In this document: piece by piece, positions 41,919 to 52,305 of the stretch
Numbering within the stretch: the stretch's first letter is position 1
How the letters are laid out: each line of letters opens with the position of its first letter
Source of the DNA: Psococerastis gibbosa
Taxonomy: Eukaryota > Arthropoda > Insecta > Psocodea > Psocidae
NCBI GenBank assembly: GCA_963971405.1
Contig: OZ020485.1
Span: forward strand, 5,022,001 to 5,086,000
Reading direction: 5' to 3'
Length of the DNA: 64,000 nucleotides
Notes under the pieces: model-generated
What the model was told of the DNA's origin: nothing
The model's database searches: none
What the model saw: the letters and a program-made list of their open reading frames with translations, nothing else
Translations under genes and position numbers: made by a program

Positions 41919-42557
41919 GCTAACTATTTCCCCCAAACAATGTACAGCATGTCGATATGACCACGTAATGTCGCCAAATGGAAATAATTGGGTTATTAAT
42001 TGGAATGTGGTTAATTACTGTAATTTCGAAATTATAGTGTGTTGCAGTATAATTGATGCTCAGTATTGGGGATTGCTCTCTTGTTACAGAGGTCAAGGGT
42101 CATTAAACTCTCAAGCAGTTACAACGCAGGGTGAACCACATGTACCTGTCTATTTGCTTGACAGGTTTCTCATCCATCAGGTACAATATGTATGGCTTTT
42201 AACCATTGAAGTCTTTGCTTGAATATACAGACTCTAGTAACTTAGCAGTTATAAGGAAACTAATAAGATATAAAGCTGTCATCATCAGATTGGGCTTGTA
42301 AACACTTCAGAATTATAGAAGATGAGTTTAGGACTGTAGGCTATTATTGTATAGGCGATATAAATGTCAATTTCAATCACCAACGTAATTAAATGATGTT
42401 GGCCCAGACCAGCTTACGAGTGCATATTGATTAGGTATTGAATTGTTGGTAATGCATGATGGAGTGCAGTAGCCTACACTTAAAAATATATTTTGTAGTT
42501 TTATTGTGTGTTTAAATACTACTGTATATTAATTGCTTTCAAATGTACATGTTATTA
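41919..42557. other. Non-coding stretch, one 101-codon frame
   Basis: The plus-strand frame at 41917-42222 has no recognised domain; nothing else seen. Confidence 0.35.
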
Positions 42558-42560
42558 TAA

Positions 42561-43386
42561 GGCCCCCATTCCACCGACCGGCTAGGGCTATTTACAAAAA
42601 CGGTGACGTGGTAGCAGACATTTAAGACTTAGGCGGGGTTTCCACCGACCTCGCATTGCAGAATTGACGGAAATGTTTACTTTCCTCTATTCCATTCCAA
42701 TGGCAAAAAAAGGAGCAGAATCCGAGCAACCTGAGATCCACCAAACCCTCCAGGCGGCAAGGAATCAAATTGACACAATTGTCTCAAAACATTCAAAAAA
42801 CATCCTCAAGAACCTAAGCACTGGAAAAGTATGGGAAAAGCTTGCGACTCCAGGCCACATCCCAGCCAACCTCGAGAGAAGTGAAGCAGTCGCCCGGTTC
42901 CGTCTCGAGACTGGCCACGACTACCTGCAGGCACACCTCTGCCGGTTCTTTCGTCGGGGTGACTCAGATGCGTGTCCCCTCTGCTCCTCCGGGACCATGG
43001 TCACAAGTCACCTACACACCTCCTCCAGACTCAAGCATCTACCTGCTGATCTAACAAAGAGATACTGGGAGGCTCGGCGTCAAATGGCTCTACTGCCACA
43101 GACGGGCGTTGGCTAAACTAAACTAACTCTATTCCATAGTTAAAATTGATCAATGATCACACAGTAAAATCACAAACAAACAAACTAAAATTAAAAAATG
43201 ACGTCATGGGATATGTTAAGTAAAAACATTTTAATAGATTTCTATAAAAAGAAAAATTCTAATTTCCGTCAATGTCATTTGCATTCTGCAATGCGAGGTC
43301 GGTGGAAACGCCACCTAAGTCTTGAATGTCTACTAACACGTCACCGTTTTTGTAAATAGGCCTAGCCGGTCGGTGGAATGGGCGCC
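42561..43386. mobile_element. MITE family A, copy 4, carrying a LINE insertion
   Basis: From GGCCCCCATTCCACCGACCG to CGGTCGGTGGAATGGGCGCC, flanked by TAA at 42558-42560 and 43387-43389. Outer arm (GCTAGGGCTATTTACAAAAA, CGGTGACGTGGTAGCAGACA), inner block (GGCGGGGTTTCCACCGACCT), and core (ATGACGTCATGGGATATG) are all present. Without the 431-bp LINE insert and one duplication it would be about 384 bp, close to the 391-bp copy at 1.97 kb. Confidence 0.9.
42696..43126 (+). mobile_element. 5'-truncated LINE with intact C-terminal frame
   Basis: Flanked by CTCTATTCCAT at 42685-42695 and 43127-43137, the latter being native MITE A sequence. The insert keeps one uninterrupted frame: IHQTLQAARNQIDTIV, NLSTGKVWEKLATPGHIPAN, RFRLETGHDYLQAHLCRFF, ACPLCSSGTMVTSHLHTSSR, RYWEARRQMALLPQTGVG, stop. 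The GH...L..H and CPLC...H...H elements are the RNase H-linked zinc knuckle of ORF2. The tail is GGCTAAACTAAACTAA. A related 3' end is at 56.95-57.18 kb (RYWEARRRMTEQPQRGVG). The lack of stops suggests a fairly recent insertion. Confidence 0.92.
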
Positions 43387-43395
43387 TAAGGAAAG

Positions 43396-44175
43396 CCTAG
43401 TATTGGTCGAAATGTTCTATTTCGAGATATTAATGGATTTTCACGTTTTCAGGAATAGCCTATAAAAGTTTTTACGAAATGTCTGTCTGTTGGTCGGTCT
43501 ATACGTCGACTTGTGGGCAAACTACTTAGTGGATTTGGATTAAATTCCGATTGTGAATTCACTATAATCATACCTTGGAATAATTATTTTTCTGTTTCAC
43601 TCATTTTTGGGGGGTTTTAGCCTCGAAAAACTAAAAAAACTGCTAAAAAAGGTTTCACTCAAAAGCGGCCCAAATTATTGTGTCTAAATTCACATATATT
43701 TTAGCCATTGTTAACGAAATTGTTATCTAAACGAATGTTAATGATATCTTGATTCTGGGGGGAAAATAAAAGACAATTTTCATGAAAAAATACAAAAAAA
43801 TAATTTTTCTCTCCAAACCTTTCTATTGATGCTTTTTTACTTTAGGTATGTTTAGGTGTCAAATAGAGTAACAAAATAGATCAAGTTGCTTACCCAAACA
43901 AAGTTTTGGTTTTGAACAAAAATTATTTTTTTGAAGAAATTTGAATAATTCATGCATTGTAAGCCCTGCCATTACTACTGTGTTGTAATTTATTAGTCTG
44001 CCCGTCCAAGACTATGCAATCGATCCATCGATCAATTCAGTGCTTTGGGAATGTAGAGGCAACCGAAATTAAACCATAGGAGAAGTATTTATTTACTATG
44101 GGATTTTTCATATTTTCTGCCTCTCTAATATGCTAATTGATATAAAAATAAAAGCATGTACAGGTTTACTCATAG
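43396..44175 (-). mobile_element. Repeat G2, diverged relative of repeat G
   Basis: On the minus strand it follows repeat G in order: a CGTAAAAAC segment with CAGACAGACA, the GGTATGATTATAG region, AAACCCCCCAAAAATGAGTG, AATATATGTGAATTTAGAC, CCTAAACATACCTAAAG and AAACCTGTACATGCTTTTAT at the GAACCGG-side end. Divergence from copies 1-4 is clearly higher. The end region recurs at 17.96-18.11 kb. Confidence 0.65.
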
Positions 44176-45227
44176 TGGTTCATTTCATTCTTCATTGCAG
44201 TCTTGGTAGAGTTAATTGATTTAAAAAGAAAAATCAACTATGCAGTTACATCATATTTATCTGCTCCGACGACGCTTTAATTCCAGTTTCAAAATTCATG
44301 CTAATATCTATGGTAGGAATAATGATACATTAACCTAATTCCTTAATAATTAATTCTGTATTATAAAGTAACGTAATTATGAATTTAAAAATTTAATTAT
44401 ACAGCTAGAGGAAAATCCCTTGTAATTAGGCAACGAAAAAGGCTCCAAACATTTTAAAATTTTACGTCTCAAAGCTTTGATCCAATTTGTAGTAGGTTGC
44501 AATAAATTTAAGAAGATTGTGATAGAGTAAAACTTAGTTGTTAATGATAAAGCGTAGAAGAGTTGTTTGGAACGCAGGAAAAGTTAAAAGTCTTGCAGCA
44601 GCGGGGGATGTTATTTATTAGGTTTGGAAATCACCCAAATTTCCGTCAACCTTCCCAAAAGTTAGCTAAAGTTACATTAATTATTTTTACACACTTTACC
44701 ATAAGACTTTTCGGTTTTATCTTTCATAATTAAATTTTAGATCTATTTGACACTATTTACTGAAATGTAACCTTATTTCTCCAAAGTTCCAAACCTTCGC
44801 ATATTTTATTGAAATGTGAAAGTATACGACTTTAGAAGCCTATAAAATTTTACTTTATACTTTCTTGCTGATTACCGTACATTATTGTATAATTTAACAG
44901 AAATGTGTATACGGTATTCATTGATTTATTTATTTATAGATTTTATTGAACAAGTAAAGCTGCGGAGATGTTATTTGCGGGTTGTTTTCTTTCTTATTTA
45001 TTTATTAGTCGTATGGCACACAGTTTAGGCATTTTTATGTCAACCTTTGCTCACCCATTTTCTTTTCATTAACTCGAAATTGTAGGAAATAAACTTAAGA
45101 GTGTACGTCCCTTAGGAAATAGGTACCTCTAAATCCGCTGTTTATACTGACTTCTTATTTTTATATAATTAGGCCTAACTAAACAAGATACCTAGCCTAC
45201 TAAAGATTTGGCCTGTCAAACAGGGTA
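44176..45227. other. Non-coding stretch, nothing recognised
   Basis: AT-rich, about 1 kb without recognisable elements; AAAGCTTTGATCC and similar motifs are isolated. Confidence 0.4.
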
Positions 45228-45490
45228 TTTTTAATTTTTGGTATGGCAGCTTTTTCATAAAAATGATTGAGTGCTAAAATTTCACGTAACATACTGTGTA
45301 CACCATGGAAAAACTACAAAAATAAAAATTAGTAACACCCTCTTATATGATGGGTAAATGAGTCTTCAACATTCTACAACTGAAATGAACCAATATTCTA
45401 TTAAACTTGCAAAATTAAGTGAATAAAAAATAAGAAGTGTTAAGTTTGGGGTGGCCGATTTCCTATGGGACGTAGTCTACACTCTTATAT
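45228..45490 (+). repeat. Interspersed repeat M, continuous copy
   Basis: Contains TTTTTGGTATGGCAGCTTTT, TTAGTAACACCCTCTTATAT, AAATGAACCAATATTCTATT, AAAAAATAAGAAGTGTTAAG and GCCGATTTCCTATGGGACGT, matching the SINE-interrupted copy at 24.9-25.4 kb. Confidence 0.65.
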
Positions 45491-45959
45491 GTTCTTTTGA
45501 ATAAAGAAATCAAATTGTTGTAAAAAAAAAAAATATATCGTTCTCAATTTCTCATACAACTGTGACATAGAGTGACTCAGATCATGAATAAAGAATACTA
45601 CAGCACCGTTGAACATTGGTATATAACCGTCTAGTATTCCGTATTCCATACGGATACTTTCCAAGCGTTAGTGGGACCTAAATAATTGATAAAATTCTTA
45701 CCTTTTGAGGTTGCTTCTTCCTCATCGTTCTAACGAGCGCATTTTCCGATCAATGGTGCGATATAAACCTGTAAGAAGAACGAAATCAAATTAAAATTAA
45801 ATATTTTACCTATGCCTTGATACAGTTGTAGGTGTTTAAGAGAGGGCCATAGGGCCTAATCTACATTATTTTTTCAATAAAGACTTTATTGTGATAATTA
45901 TTAATATATGTGATTATAACTTTGATTGATTTCTCAAACACTTTCCCTATTAATAAATA
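45491..45959. other. Non-coding stretch, nothing recognised
   Basis: A run of A at about 45521-45531 and otherwise nothing. Confidence 0.35.
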
Positions 45960-46075
45960 AATCTTCTTCTGCTTCATCTGGCTCTACAGCCCTTGATGGA
46001 CTTTGAACTGCTCAACAAAACTCCTCAAGTCAACGCTCTACCATCTACGGACTCCCAACTCGCGTCCCTAATAAA
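45960..46075 (-). pseudogene. GAA-tailed LINE 3' end, reverse copy
   Basis: The minus strand reads CGCGAGTTGGGAGTCCGTAG, GGAGTTTTGTTGAGCAGTTC, GGGCTGTAGAGCCAGATGAA, GCAGAAGAAG. These are the ELGVR and tail landmarks of the LINE at 46.53 and 31.34 kb. Only the last ~110 bp survive. Confidence 0.65.
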
Positions 46076-46180
46076 TAAATAAATAAATAATGGGTTTTTG
46101 TTCCACCACTAAGCCTACCTAGCGGAGTTAGGGCTATAAATACCCTCTATAACACTCAACGAGGATGGCCCTGCAAGCCC
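46076..46180 (-). repeat. tRNA-Glu-like SINE (family I) fragment
   Basis: AATAAATAAATAATGGGTTT tail and body TTCCACCACTAAGCCTACCT, AGCGGAGTTAGGGCTATAAA. It ends at GGCCCTGCAAG without the tRNA-like head. Confidence 0.65.
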
Positions 46181-46289
46181 GATTCGATAAGTGTTTTAAA
46201 ATAATAGGAAATAGGGAAGAGAAAGGAAATCGAAAGGTTATTTAATGACAGTTACACTACGAGCACTAGCACACGTAGCATTAGGCAAT

Positions 46290-46480
46290 ATTCGTAATTA
46301 CAAAGACTTTCACGGCCGGAGTAACGGGGTGAAGCCGAAGAATCCGGGATGATAGGACGTGGTCGTTCTGAAAGCATACTTCCAAACGTTTTGTCAACAT
46401 CTGTGGTCAACATCTTCAGTGGAATTGCGCTGACTTCTTTTATTGTATCTCGGAGGCTCAGCATTAACTCATCACGAGTA
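46290..46480. repeat. Family J (Penelope-like) repeat, copy 3
   Basis: AATTACAAAGACTTTCACGG, CCGGAGTAACGGGG, GAATCCGGGATGATAGGACG, TTCCAAACGTTTTGTCAACA and TCTGTGGTCAACATCTTCAG give the head and one arm of family J. The inverse arm is absent. Confidence 0.55.
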
Positions 46481-46532
46481 CTAGACATTTCCATGAAATC
46501 TGCGGTTTTGTATTTTCACTATCTGCTATTGT

Positions 46533-46813
46533 CCGGTTCATAAAAGTGCTACGCATAAGATGGCTAGGACACTTCGTAAGAATGGCAAACAACGGTATGC
46601 CGGAAAAGATGTACGAAGTAAGCATGACAGGAAGACGACTGGCAAGGCATACTCGAAAACGCTGGAAGGATGAGTTGGAGTTGGAAACTGACCTCCGCGA
46701 GTTGGGAGTGCGTAGATGGTGGAGTACAAAACCGAGATGACTGGAGGAGTGCTGTCGAGTAGGCCAAAGCTCAATAAGGGCTGTTGAGCCCGAAGAAGAA
46801 GAAGAAGTAGAAG
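46533..46813 (+). mobile_element. RTE-like LINE tail with 15-bp target duplication
   Basis: Flanked by ACTATCTGCTATTGT at 46518-46532 and 46814-46828. The insert encodes LRIRWLGHFVRMANNGMPEK, TGRRLARHTRKRWKDELE, TDLRELGVRRWW, then a frame change before DDWRSAVE-type sequence (GATGACTGGAGGAGTGCTGT). Next come GGGCTGTTGAGCC and a GAAGAAGAAGAAG tail. The RWLGH...M......GRR...R..KRW pattern is the standard C-terminal end of RTE/R4-like reverse transcriptases. Confidence 0.93.
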
Positions 46814-46828
46814 ACTATCTGCTATTGT

Positions 46829-47454
46829 ATTGTAGTCCCGCAGTTTATGTACCTTACGTACTTCCACCAAAGACATTCAATGAATTTCAAGCTGAACAAA
46901 ATGATAATTTTAAGAGGAAGGCTCTCTCATGCTTACGGAGAGACCAAAATGCTTTGGTGAGCAAAAGATATGGAGATGATCTAAGAGAAAATATCAGGAG
47001 AGGCCATTAATTAATGAATATTCATGAGGCTGCAGCAGTTTCCACGACAAAAATTTGAATAAAACTCCCACTCTTTCTAACCTCACTTGAGGTAAATTTA
47101 ATGGCAGTTTCATTTTTCTTCGAGTCCAAAAAATGTGTTCTACTATTTATTAATGGTTGGGCCCAGTCTGTTGTTGGATGGAAGCCTAATTGCCGTTATA
47201 AAGCTACGTATAAGTTTAGTCAAAAAATGACTAGGTGGAAAAAAAATGTCTAAATCAGTGATCTATTTCTGTATAGGTGGACCAGGCGCGCACCTAGTGG
47301 GGCAAATAATATAGGGGTGGAAAAATTTTGGTGATAAATAATTGGCGCTAGCTGAAAGTCCACCTGACTACGGTTGATGTCAACAATGCGTTATGTGGTT
47401 GCCAATCTTGTCATAGTGAATTATGGAGTTCATGTCGGTTACAACGAGGAATAA
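46829..47454. other. Non-coding stretch, nothing firm
   Basis: A 61-codon frame at 46825-47010 is unrecognised. GGTTGGGCCCAGTCTGTTGT near 47160 looks repeat-like, but no second copy was found here. Confidence 0.35.
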
Positions 47455-47686
47455 ATAAATAAATAAAGTTATTAATAATAATAATAATCTTGACCTTTTG
47501 TTGTTCTAATACTTAGCCAACCTATAAAGTTCTCTCTTACCCTCAACTAGGATGACCCGGAACCGCCTGTTTTACATGCCCCCCGAAGAATGGCCAGAAA
47601 ATGTAGTCAGTGTGGGACTCGAACCATAACAACCTTTCGGGTGAAAGTCGGAGTCTGTATTACAATACTCTACAGGTTCTGACCTA
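47455..47686 (-). mobile_element. tRNA-Glu-like SINE (family I), copy 7
   Basis: Tail AATAAATAAATAAAG with ATT repeats; body GTTCTAATACTTAGCCAACC, CTCAACTAGGATGACCCGGA, AAGAATGGCCAGAAAATGTA; head CCTTTCGGGTGAAAGTCGGA and CTCTACAGGTTCTGACC. The AGCGGAGTTAGG block is deleted. Confidence 0.75.
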
Positions 47687-47806
47687 TTTATTTATTATTG
47701 TTATTCTGTTTAATGAAACAATCCAGCAATTAACAACTACAACAAGTAATCAACAAGTAGGAATAGAGTAAAATCATAGAATAATATTTACTAAAATAAA
47801 ATAAAA

Positions 47807-48697
47807 GAACCGGTCCGAGTTTACTCGAACATGCTTTCCAATTTACCAATTATAGGGCCTAGTAGATAGAGAAAATGAGTAATTTCACGGTAAATAATTT
47901 TCGTATTGTTAAATTTCGGACATCTGGTGGGGGGGGGGGGGTGAATTGTCCACCTGACGTCTCTGGAGGTGAACTAAATTCTAGATAGGTCAGACATTAC
48001 ATTACATTACCACACAGCAATAACGCCTTGCAGGCAATGCATTTGAGCGTGAATTTTCATTTTTTCAAAAACCTTTTTTTTTGCACCAACCAAATAGTTT
48101 TTTGGGAAAGCAACCTGCCCGGTTTAGTTACTCAATTTACACCTAAAACATACCTGAAGGTAGAAATCATCGATAGAAAGGTTTCGCAGAAAGATTATTT
48201 TTTAGTCATTTTTCATTAAAAATTAGTTACTTTTATTTTTTACCCCCAGAAGCAAACTATCAATGGGCAAGCGACCCCCCGCATTTTGTCAACATTAATA
48301 ACGACTACAGTATATGTGAATTTAAAAGAAATCGTTGGAGCCGTTTTTGAGAAATAATGTTTTTAGACGTTTTTTTGGAGTTTTTTGAGAATAAAACCCC
48401 CCCAAATTGAGTTAGCCCGAAATAAAAAAAAATCTCGAGGCATGATTTTTGTGAACCTACATGCAAAATTTCATTAAAATTGGCCGAGTAGTTTCTCCGG
48501 AAATAGATAAACAGACAGACAGACATACAGACAGACATACAGACCGACAGACAGAGCGACAGACAGACATTTCGTAAAAATCACTTTTTTGGGTTCCTGG
48601 GACCTCAAAACGTATCATTCCGTTGAAATATCGGAATCGGAAATTTCGACCATCACAAAGCTTTCCTTATACTACGTATAAATTGGAAAGCAATAAA
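47807..48697 (+). mobile_element. Repeat G, copy 3 (longest)
   Basis: GAACCGGTCCGAGTTTACTC to ACTACGTATAAATTGGAAAG then CAATAAA, about 890 bp. Contains a G run near 47930-47942 in the same place as copy 1, GAAATCGTTGGAGCCGTTTT, and the longest CAGA/CATACAGA run (48510-48570). Frames rich in S-V-C on the minus strand are repeat translations. Confidence 0.75.
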
Positions 48698-48764
48698 GTA
48701 AAATCGTCAAAATCAAGTAACACTGTCATTACCATTGTATTAGTGCCTCAGTGACAGTGTAGAA

Positions 48765-48985
48765 AGCTTTCTCTAAGTTAAGGGAAGCAATGTTGGGAAG
48801 TAAGTAGCATTTCTTTCCGCTCTCAGTTCATTTGGGAGTTTTCTAAGGCAGGCGAATCTTCGTAGTGTACGATCCAGTCGCTCACACTTGGCTGTACGCG
48901 GTGCTAGCCTTTCAAGGTCTCCCGTTTGCCTCGTGTTGTAGGTGTGGGTGTCCCGATTTTGTTTAAAGTTCCCCCACACCTCAGG
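48765..48985 (-). pseudogene. LINE C-terminal fragment with HTYNTR motif
   Basis: The minus strand at 48985-48773 reads VWGNFKQNRDTHTYNTRQTG, DLERLAPRTAKCERLD, LRKLPNELRAERN and stops, followed by the AGAGAAAGCTTTCTACACTG 3' UTR start. The H.YNTR..........NKLP.ELR pattern is the C terminus of a common insect LINE type. The 3' UTR links it to the repeats at 28.85 and 54.72 kb. Confidence 0.78.
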
Positions 48986-50333
48986 CCTTATGATATGGCA
49001 TAATCAATCATTCCAGTAAAACTGGAACTACTACCTGCGGTAATATACTGCTAAGAGTCAGGCCAAATAACTGGAGATTAACTAAACGGCCCGATAGGAA
49101 AATAGAGTTAGAGCTGGAAATGGGCAAGTGGTCTAAAAAGAAAAATCTGGTGGTAGGCTACCTATTTAGTACATTCTGATAAAATCAGGCACAGGATTTG
49201 AGGTTGCTTTGATGTTGAAAAGTAGAAGTGATCGCAGGGTAGGTAGGTATCTGTAAAGGGTAGGGTTACCGCAACCCCTAGGTGAGAAATCTACAGTATT
49301 TATTGATTCAATAAAACTCATTTATTGCTTCGTTACTACCATGAATGTGCTCATTTATTTTGTTTCAAAAGGTGAGGTTGCCGTTTTAGGCCTCGCGGGA
49401 TAGGATTAACAGCCCACACAGATGGTTTATTGCGCCACTTTGTGTAATCTTGCCTCTTTACTTCACTTAGTTGTTTGTTGCTTGGGTGGATTCTACAATT
49501 TGTCCTGTATAGTAATCTTTAGATCTCTTTGTACGGGTCACTAAATTTGAAGGCGATGTTGCATTTAACTTGTAGGACCTGGCATTTAAACTTCCCTATG
49601 CTGTGCTGACAATTAATTGCTCTCAATCAGTCAATTGCATAGTAATAATGATTCACTCTGAACAGTTAGGTCTAGTTAGGTCTAAAAGTAATACACATTA
49701 CACTAGTTTACCTATAGCCTGCTGCCATCATTGTGCGTCATTGTTAGCCAATCAGAGCGCTAGTTACATGTCGTTTAGACTACTGATGGGTAGGCACCCT
49801 GAAGTGATGAAAGACTTGTAACGGCGACTCAGAGGGCAGTTCCCAGGCAATTCCCAGACGACCTCAGACTATTGAGACGTGATAGAGAAAGAGCTGCGCC
49901 ATGTAATTAGGGTAAGTCTGTTTATAGTGTATTATGTTGTATATATTAATCATAAGCTCATTTATTTGGTTCAGCTTTCTATTACATAGTCCAATAAACC
50001 ATAACACCTACAACATTTACGGAAACTCAAACCATGAACGAAGTCAATGCATTTATAAAAATATTAGAAAATTTATTAGAAAGATTCGCATACCCATTTA
50101 ATATCGTTCAAAATTAAAAGCAATACGTTTTCAGTGAGGAAAATACCCGAAACGTAGTCCAAACAGTGAAAAATTAAATAAAGAGGCAACTATTGCGAAC
50201 CATACAGCACAGATACACCTTAAAATAAGGTATATGACAAGCTGAGAGCTTACAGGCAAGTTTATCGAAACGGACTTTGGGAATAGTGAAGAATATTGGT
50301 GAATGCGTGCATGAAGTATACTATACCGTTATA
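48986..50333. other. Non-coding stretch, nothing recognised
   Basis: About 1.3 kb. A 72-codon frame at 49603-49821 has no recognisable domain. Confidence 0.4.
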
Positions 50334-50345
50334 GGAAGCATATTA

Positions 50346-50725
50346 CTATTAGCCATATGCCTTACCATGTTGATTCCATGAGAGCAGAACATGTTTCAAA
50401 TTGCGGCAAACTTGGTAATGTGTACAACGTTGGCAGGGGAACATGGTGGAACATGATAACGCACTGAGCCTATAACAGTCAGTCTGAGTGCGTGTCGAAA
50501 CCTGGTCACCTCCGATTTAATCGTGTGACTTTACCATGTCCCCCAAGTGGTTCGGAATCCACTATAATCAGGAGGTCCACCCTGTCAGTCAACTCCCCTT
50601 TCCCCCGAGGGGAAGGTGTCTGCCCTTAGGGTACCTCAAGTTAACGAACAGACTCACTCCCTCCGCCAGGCTGACAGGGTTGCTAAAAGCAGAAATGCTG
50701 AAAGCAGGCGTTGGAAACAACAACA
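50346..50725 (+). mobile_element. 5S-headed SINE (family H), copy 5, 12-bp duplication
   Basis: Head GCCATATGCCTTACCATGTT; body GCGGCAAACTTGGTAATGTG, GCAGGGGAACATGGTGGAAC, GGTCACCTCCGATTTAATCG, CCAGGCTGACAGGGTTGCTA; tail GCGTTGGAAACAACAACA. Flanks GGAAGCATATTA (50334-50345) and GGGAGCATATTA (50726-50737) differ at one base. A long frame crossing its right edge begins inside the SINE and is not a SINE product. Confidence 0.88.
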
Positions 50726-50737
50726 GGGAGCATATTA

Positions 50738-51072
50738 TAATTAATCCGCCCTTATTTAGTTGTTTTATGACCCTATCGGCCATGCTGTCTTCCAGGCAAA
50801 TTCAGGATTTTCTTCCGCGGGTGGTGGAGATACGCCCCTGGCCCTCTGGCGCCTCGCACTATAAACTGCAAACGATTGGCAAGTCGTCCGGGGGAGGAGA
50901 TCCTATGTTCACCGATTTTCCCCCACTACGTGACCTTTTGTATAACTACTCAGCTCAGGATGGTGAGATTGTCAGTCAATACTCTAATAACAGCTACCAT
51001 CAAAAGGTTAGCGATCCGCTGAAAATTTCACGATTTAAAATAATGGGAAACGAAACCGTTGGGGGGTGATAG
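50738..51072 (+). other. Unassigned GC-richer open stretch (possible exon)
   Basis: Downstream of the SINE the plus strand stays open for over 100 codons to a stop at 51067-51069, with balanced composition. It reads SSRQIQDFLPRVVEIRPWPS, DPMFTDFPPLRDLLYNYSAQ, KVSDPLKISRFKIMGNE. I recognise no domain. A TATTTAG before the open part could be a splice acceptor. It may be the last exon of a host gene, an unfamiliar transposon fragment, or chance. Confidence 0.3.
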
Positions 51073-51950
51073 TCGTTGATGTGATCTCGGATTGCCCCGC
51101 TAACGTCTTCTGATAAAAGGCTTCACTAGTATGAAGACTGAAAATCTGGGAGTTCCTCTCACATCATCAAGTATACGTTGGCTCTTGTAAGGGGCAACTA
51201 ATACAATATTAATAACGATTTAGTTTGACTATACAGCGCTTTATCTTTCGGCTTACACCAAATTAATATATTAGGGAGAGTTCCAATATACTCCGGAACA
51301 CGAACACGTTATTGTTCACATGTTCATTAATATTCTTTATTAAAACAAATGTTCCATTCGACAAACTGAAACTCCCCTGCAGTGTTGTGAAACGGCGCAA
51401 GCACAATCCGAGTAGCCTCCCGAGTACAGAGGCCTTATCAACGAGTACGCAATGAAGTGTGAAAGTAAACTAAGAAAGAAACTTGTCTTTATTTATCAAT
51501 GTAAAATTACTATTTTACAATTTATTTCTTTTTCTATAAAAAAAAAACAATAATACATAAAAATAACCAATAAAGCGAGACTTGCATTTACAGTCTGACA
51601 GCGCCCCCCCCCCCCCCCCCCCCCCGCGGGGTCCAGGCCTTACATATTTATCCAGAACTTACGTTCAAATTTTAAATTTTGTATTATGAAAAACTGGATG
51701 CACTTCTTAGTTTATGGAAACTAGTGAAATCCGAGTACTTTTGCGTACTCGCCAAGCTCTTTTCGAGTACTGAGTACTATCAGCCAAATCCGAGTAGGTA
51801 GTAGGTAATTTTACTCGTAACCTAGCACGGTTCACATTTCACAACACTACTCCCAGTACTCCCCAGTCCCCTGCAGGATTAGACACTCCCGTCTGCCGCA
51901 CTGGCGGCACTACTACTGAAATACTGACTCACTGAGACACTGACTTCGGT
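51073..51950. other. Non-coding stretch with a long C run
   Basis: A run of more than 20 C at about 51603-51625 and an A run near 51538-51547; nothing coding recognised. Confidence 0.4.
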
Positions 51951-51962
51951 AAGTCCTAAGTC

Positions 51963-52293
51963 CCACGGCCACTTCAACAAACACATGCATAGGGTTGGCG
52001 TGAAAAACGACAGTAGATGCAGACTGTGTGAAGTTGAAGAAGAAACAGCTGAACACATTCTCTTTGAATGTGAAGCGCTGGGAAAAACTCGATACCAAAC
52101 TCTTGGCCACCCTAGGTCTGAAGAGGAAACCATCCGATCTAATCCCATCACAAAAACACTAGAATTTATCAAAAAGACTGGTGTTATAAGATGGGCGTAG
52201 ACGGCAAACGTGGAAGCAAAAGACCTTCTAGGTCGACGCTTATAGGAACTCAAACGAGTAGGCCCCACGAAGGTAAAAAAAAAAAAAAAAAAA
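51963..52293 (+). mobile_element. Poly(A)-tailed, 5'-truncated LINE with 12-bp duplication
   Basis: Flanked by AAGTCCTAAGTC at 51951-51962 and 52294-52305. Frame: GHFNKHMHRVGVKNDSRCRL, CEVEEETAEHILFECEALGK, TKTLEFIKKTGVIRWA, stop at 52198-52200. The GH...H....G......C..C....E...H.L..C pattern is the RNase H-linked zinc knuckle of ORF2. After ~75 bp of 3' UTR comes an uninterrupted run of 21 A (52275-52295). Exact flanks, unbroken frame and pure poly(A) make it one of the youngest insertions here. Confidence 0.94.
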
Positions 52294-52305
52294 AAGTCCT
52301 AAGTC

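Noticed and set aside
48305..48538. Minus-strand S-V-C-rich proteins in repeat G (also near 8.9, 40.0 and 60.3 kb)
   Set aside because: They translate the CAGA microsatellite within a repeat whose copies are full of stops.
50536..50737. N-terminal part of the 177-codon frame at 50.5-51.1 kb
   Set aside because: This portion is the 5S-headed SINE; only the part after 50738 remains unexplained.
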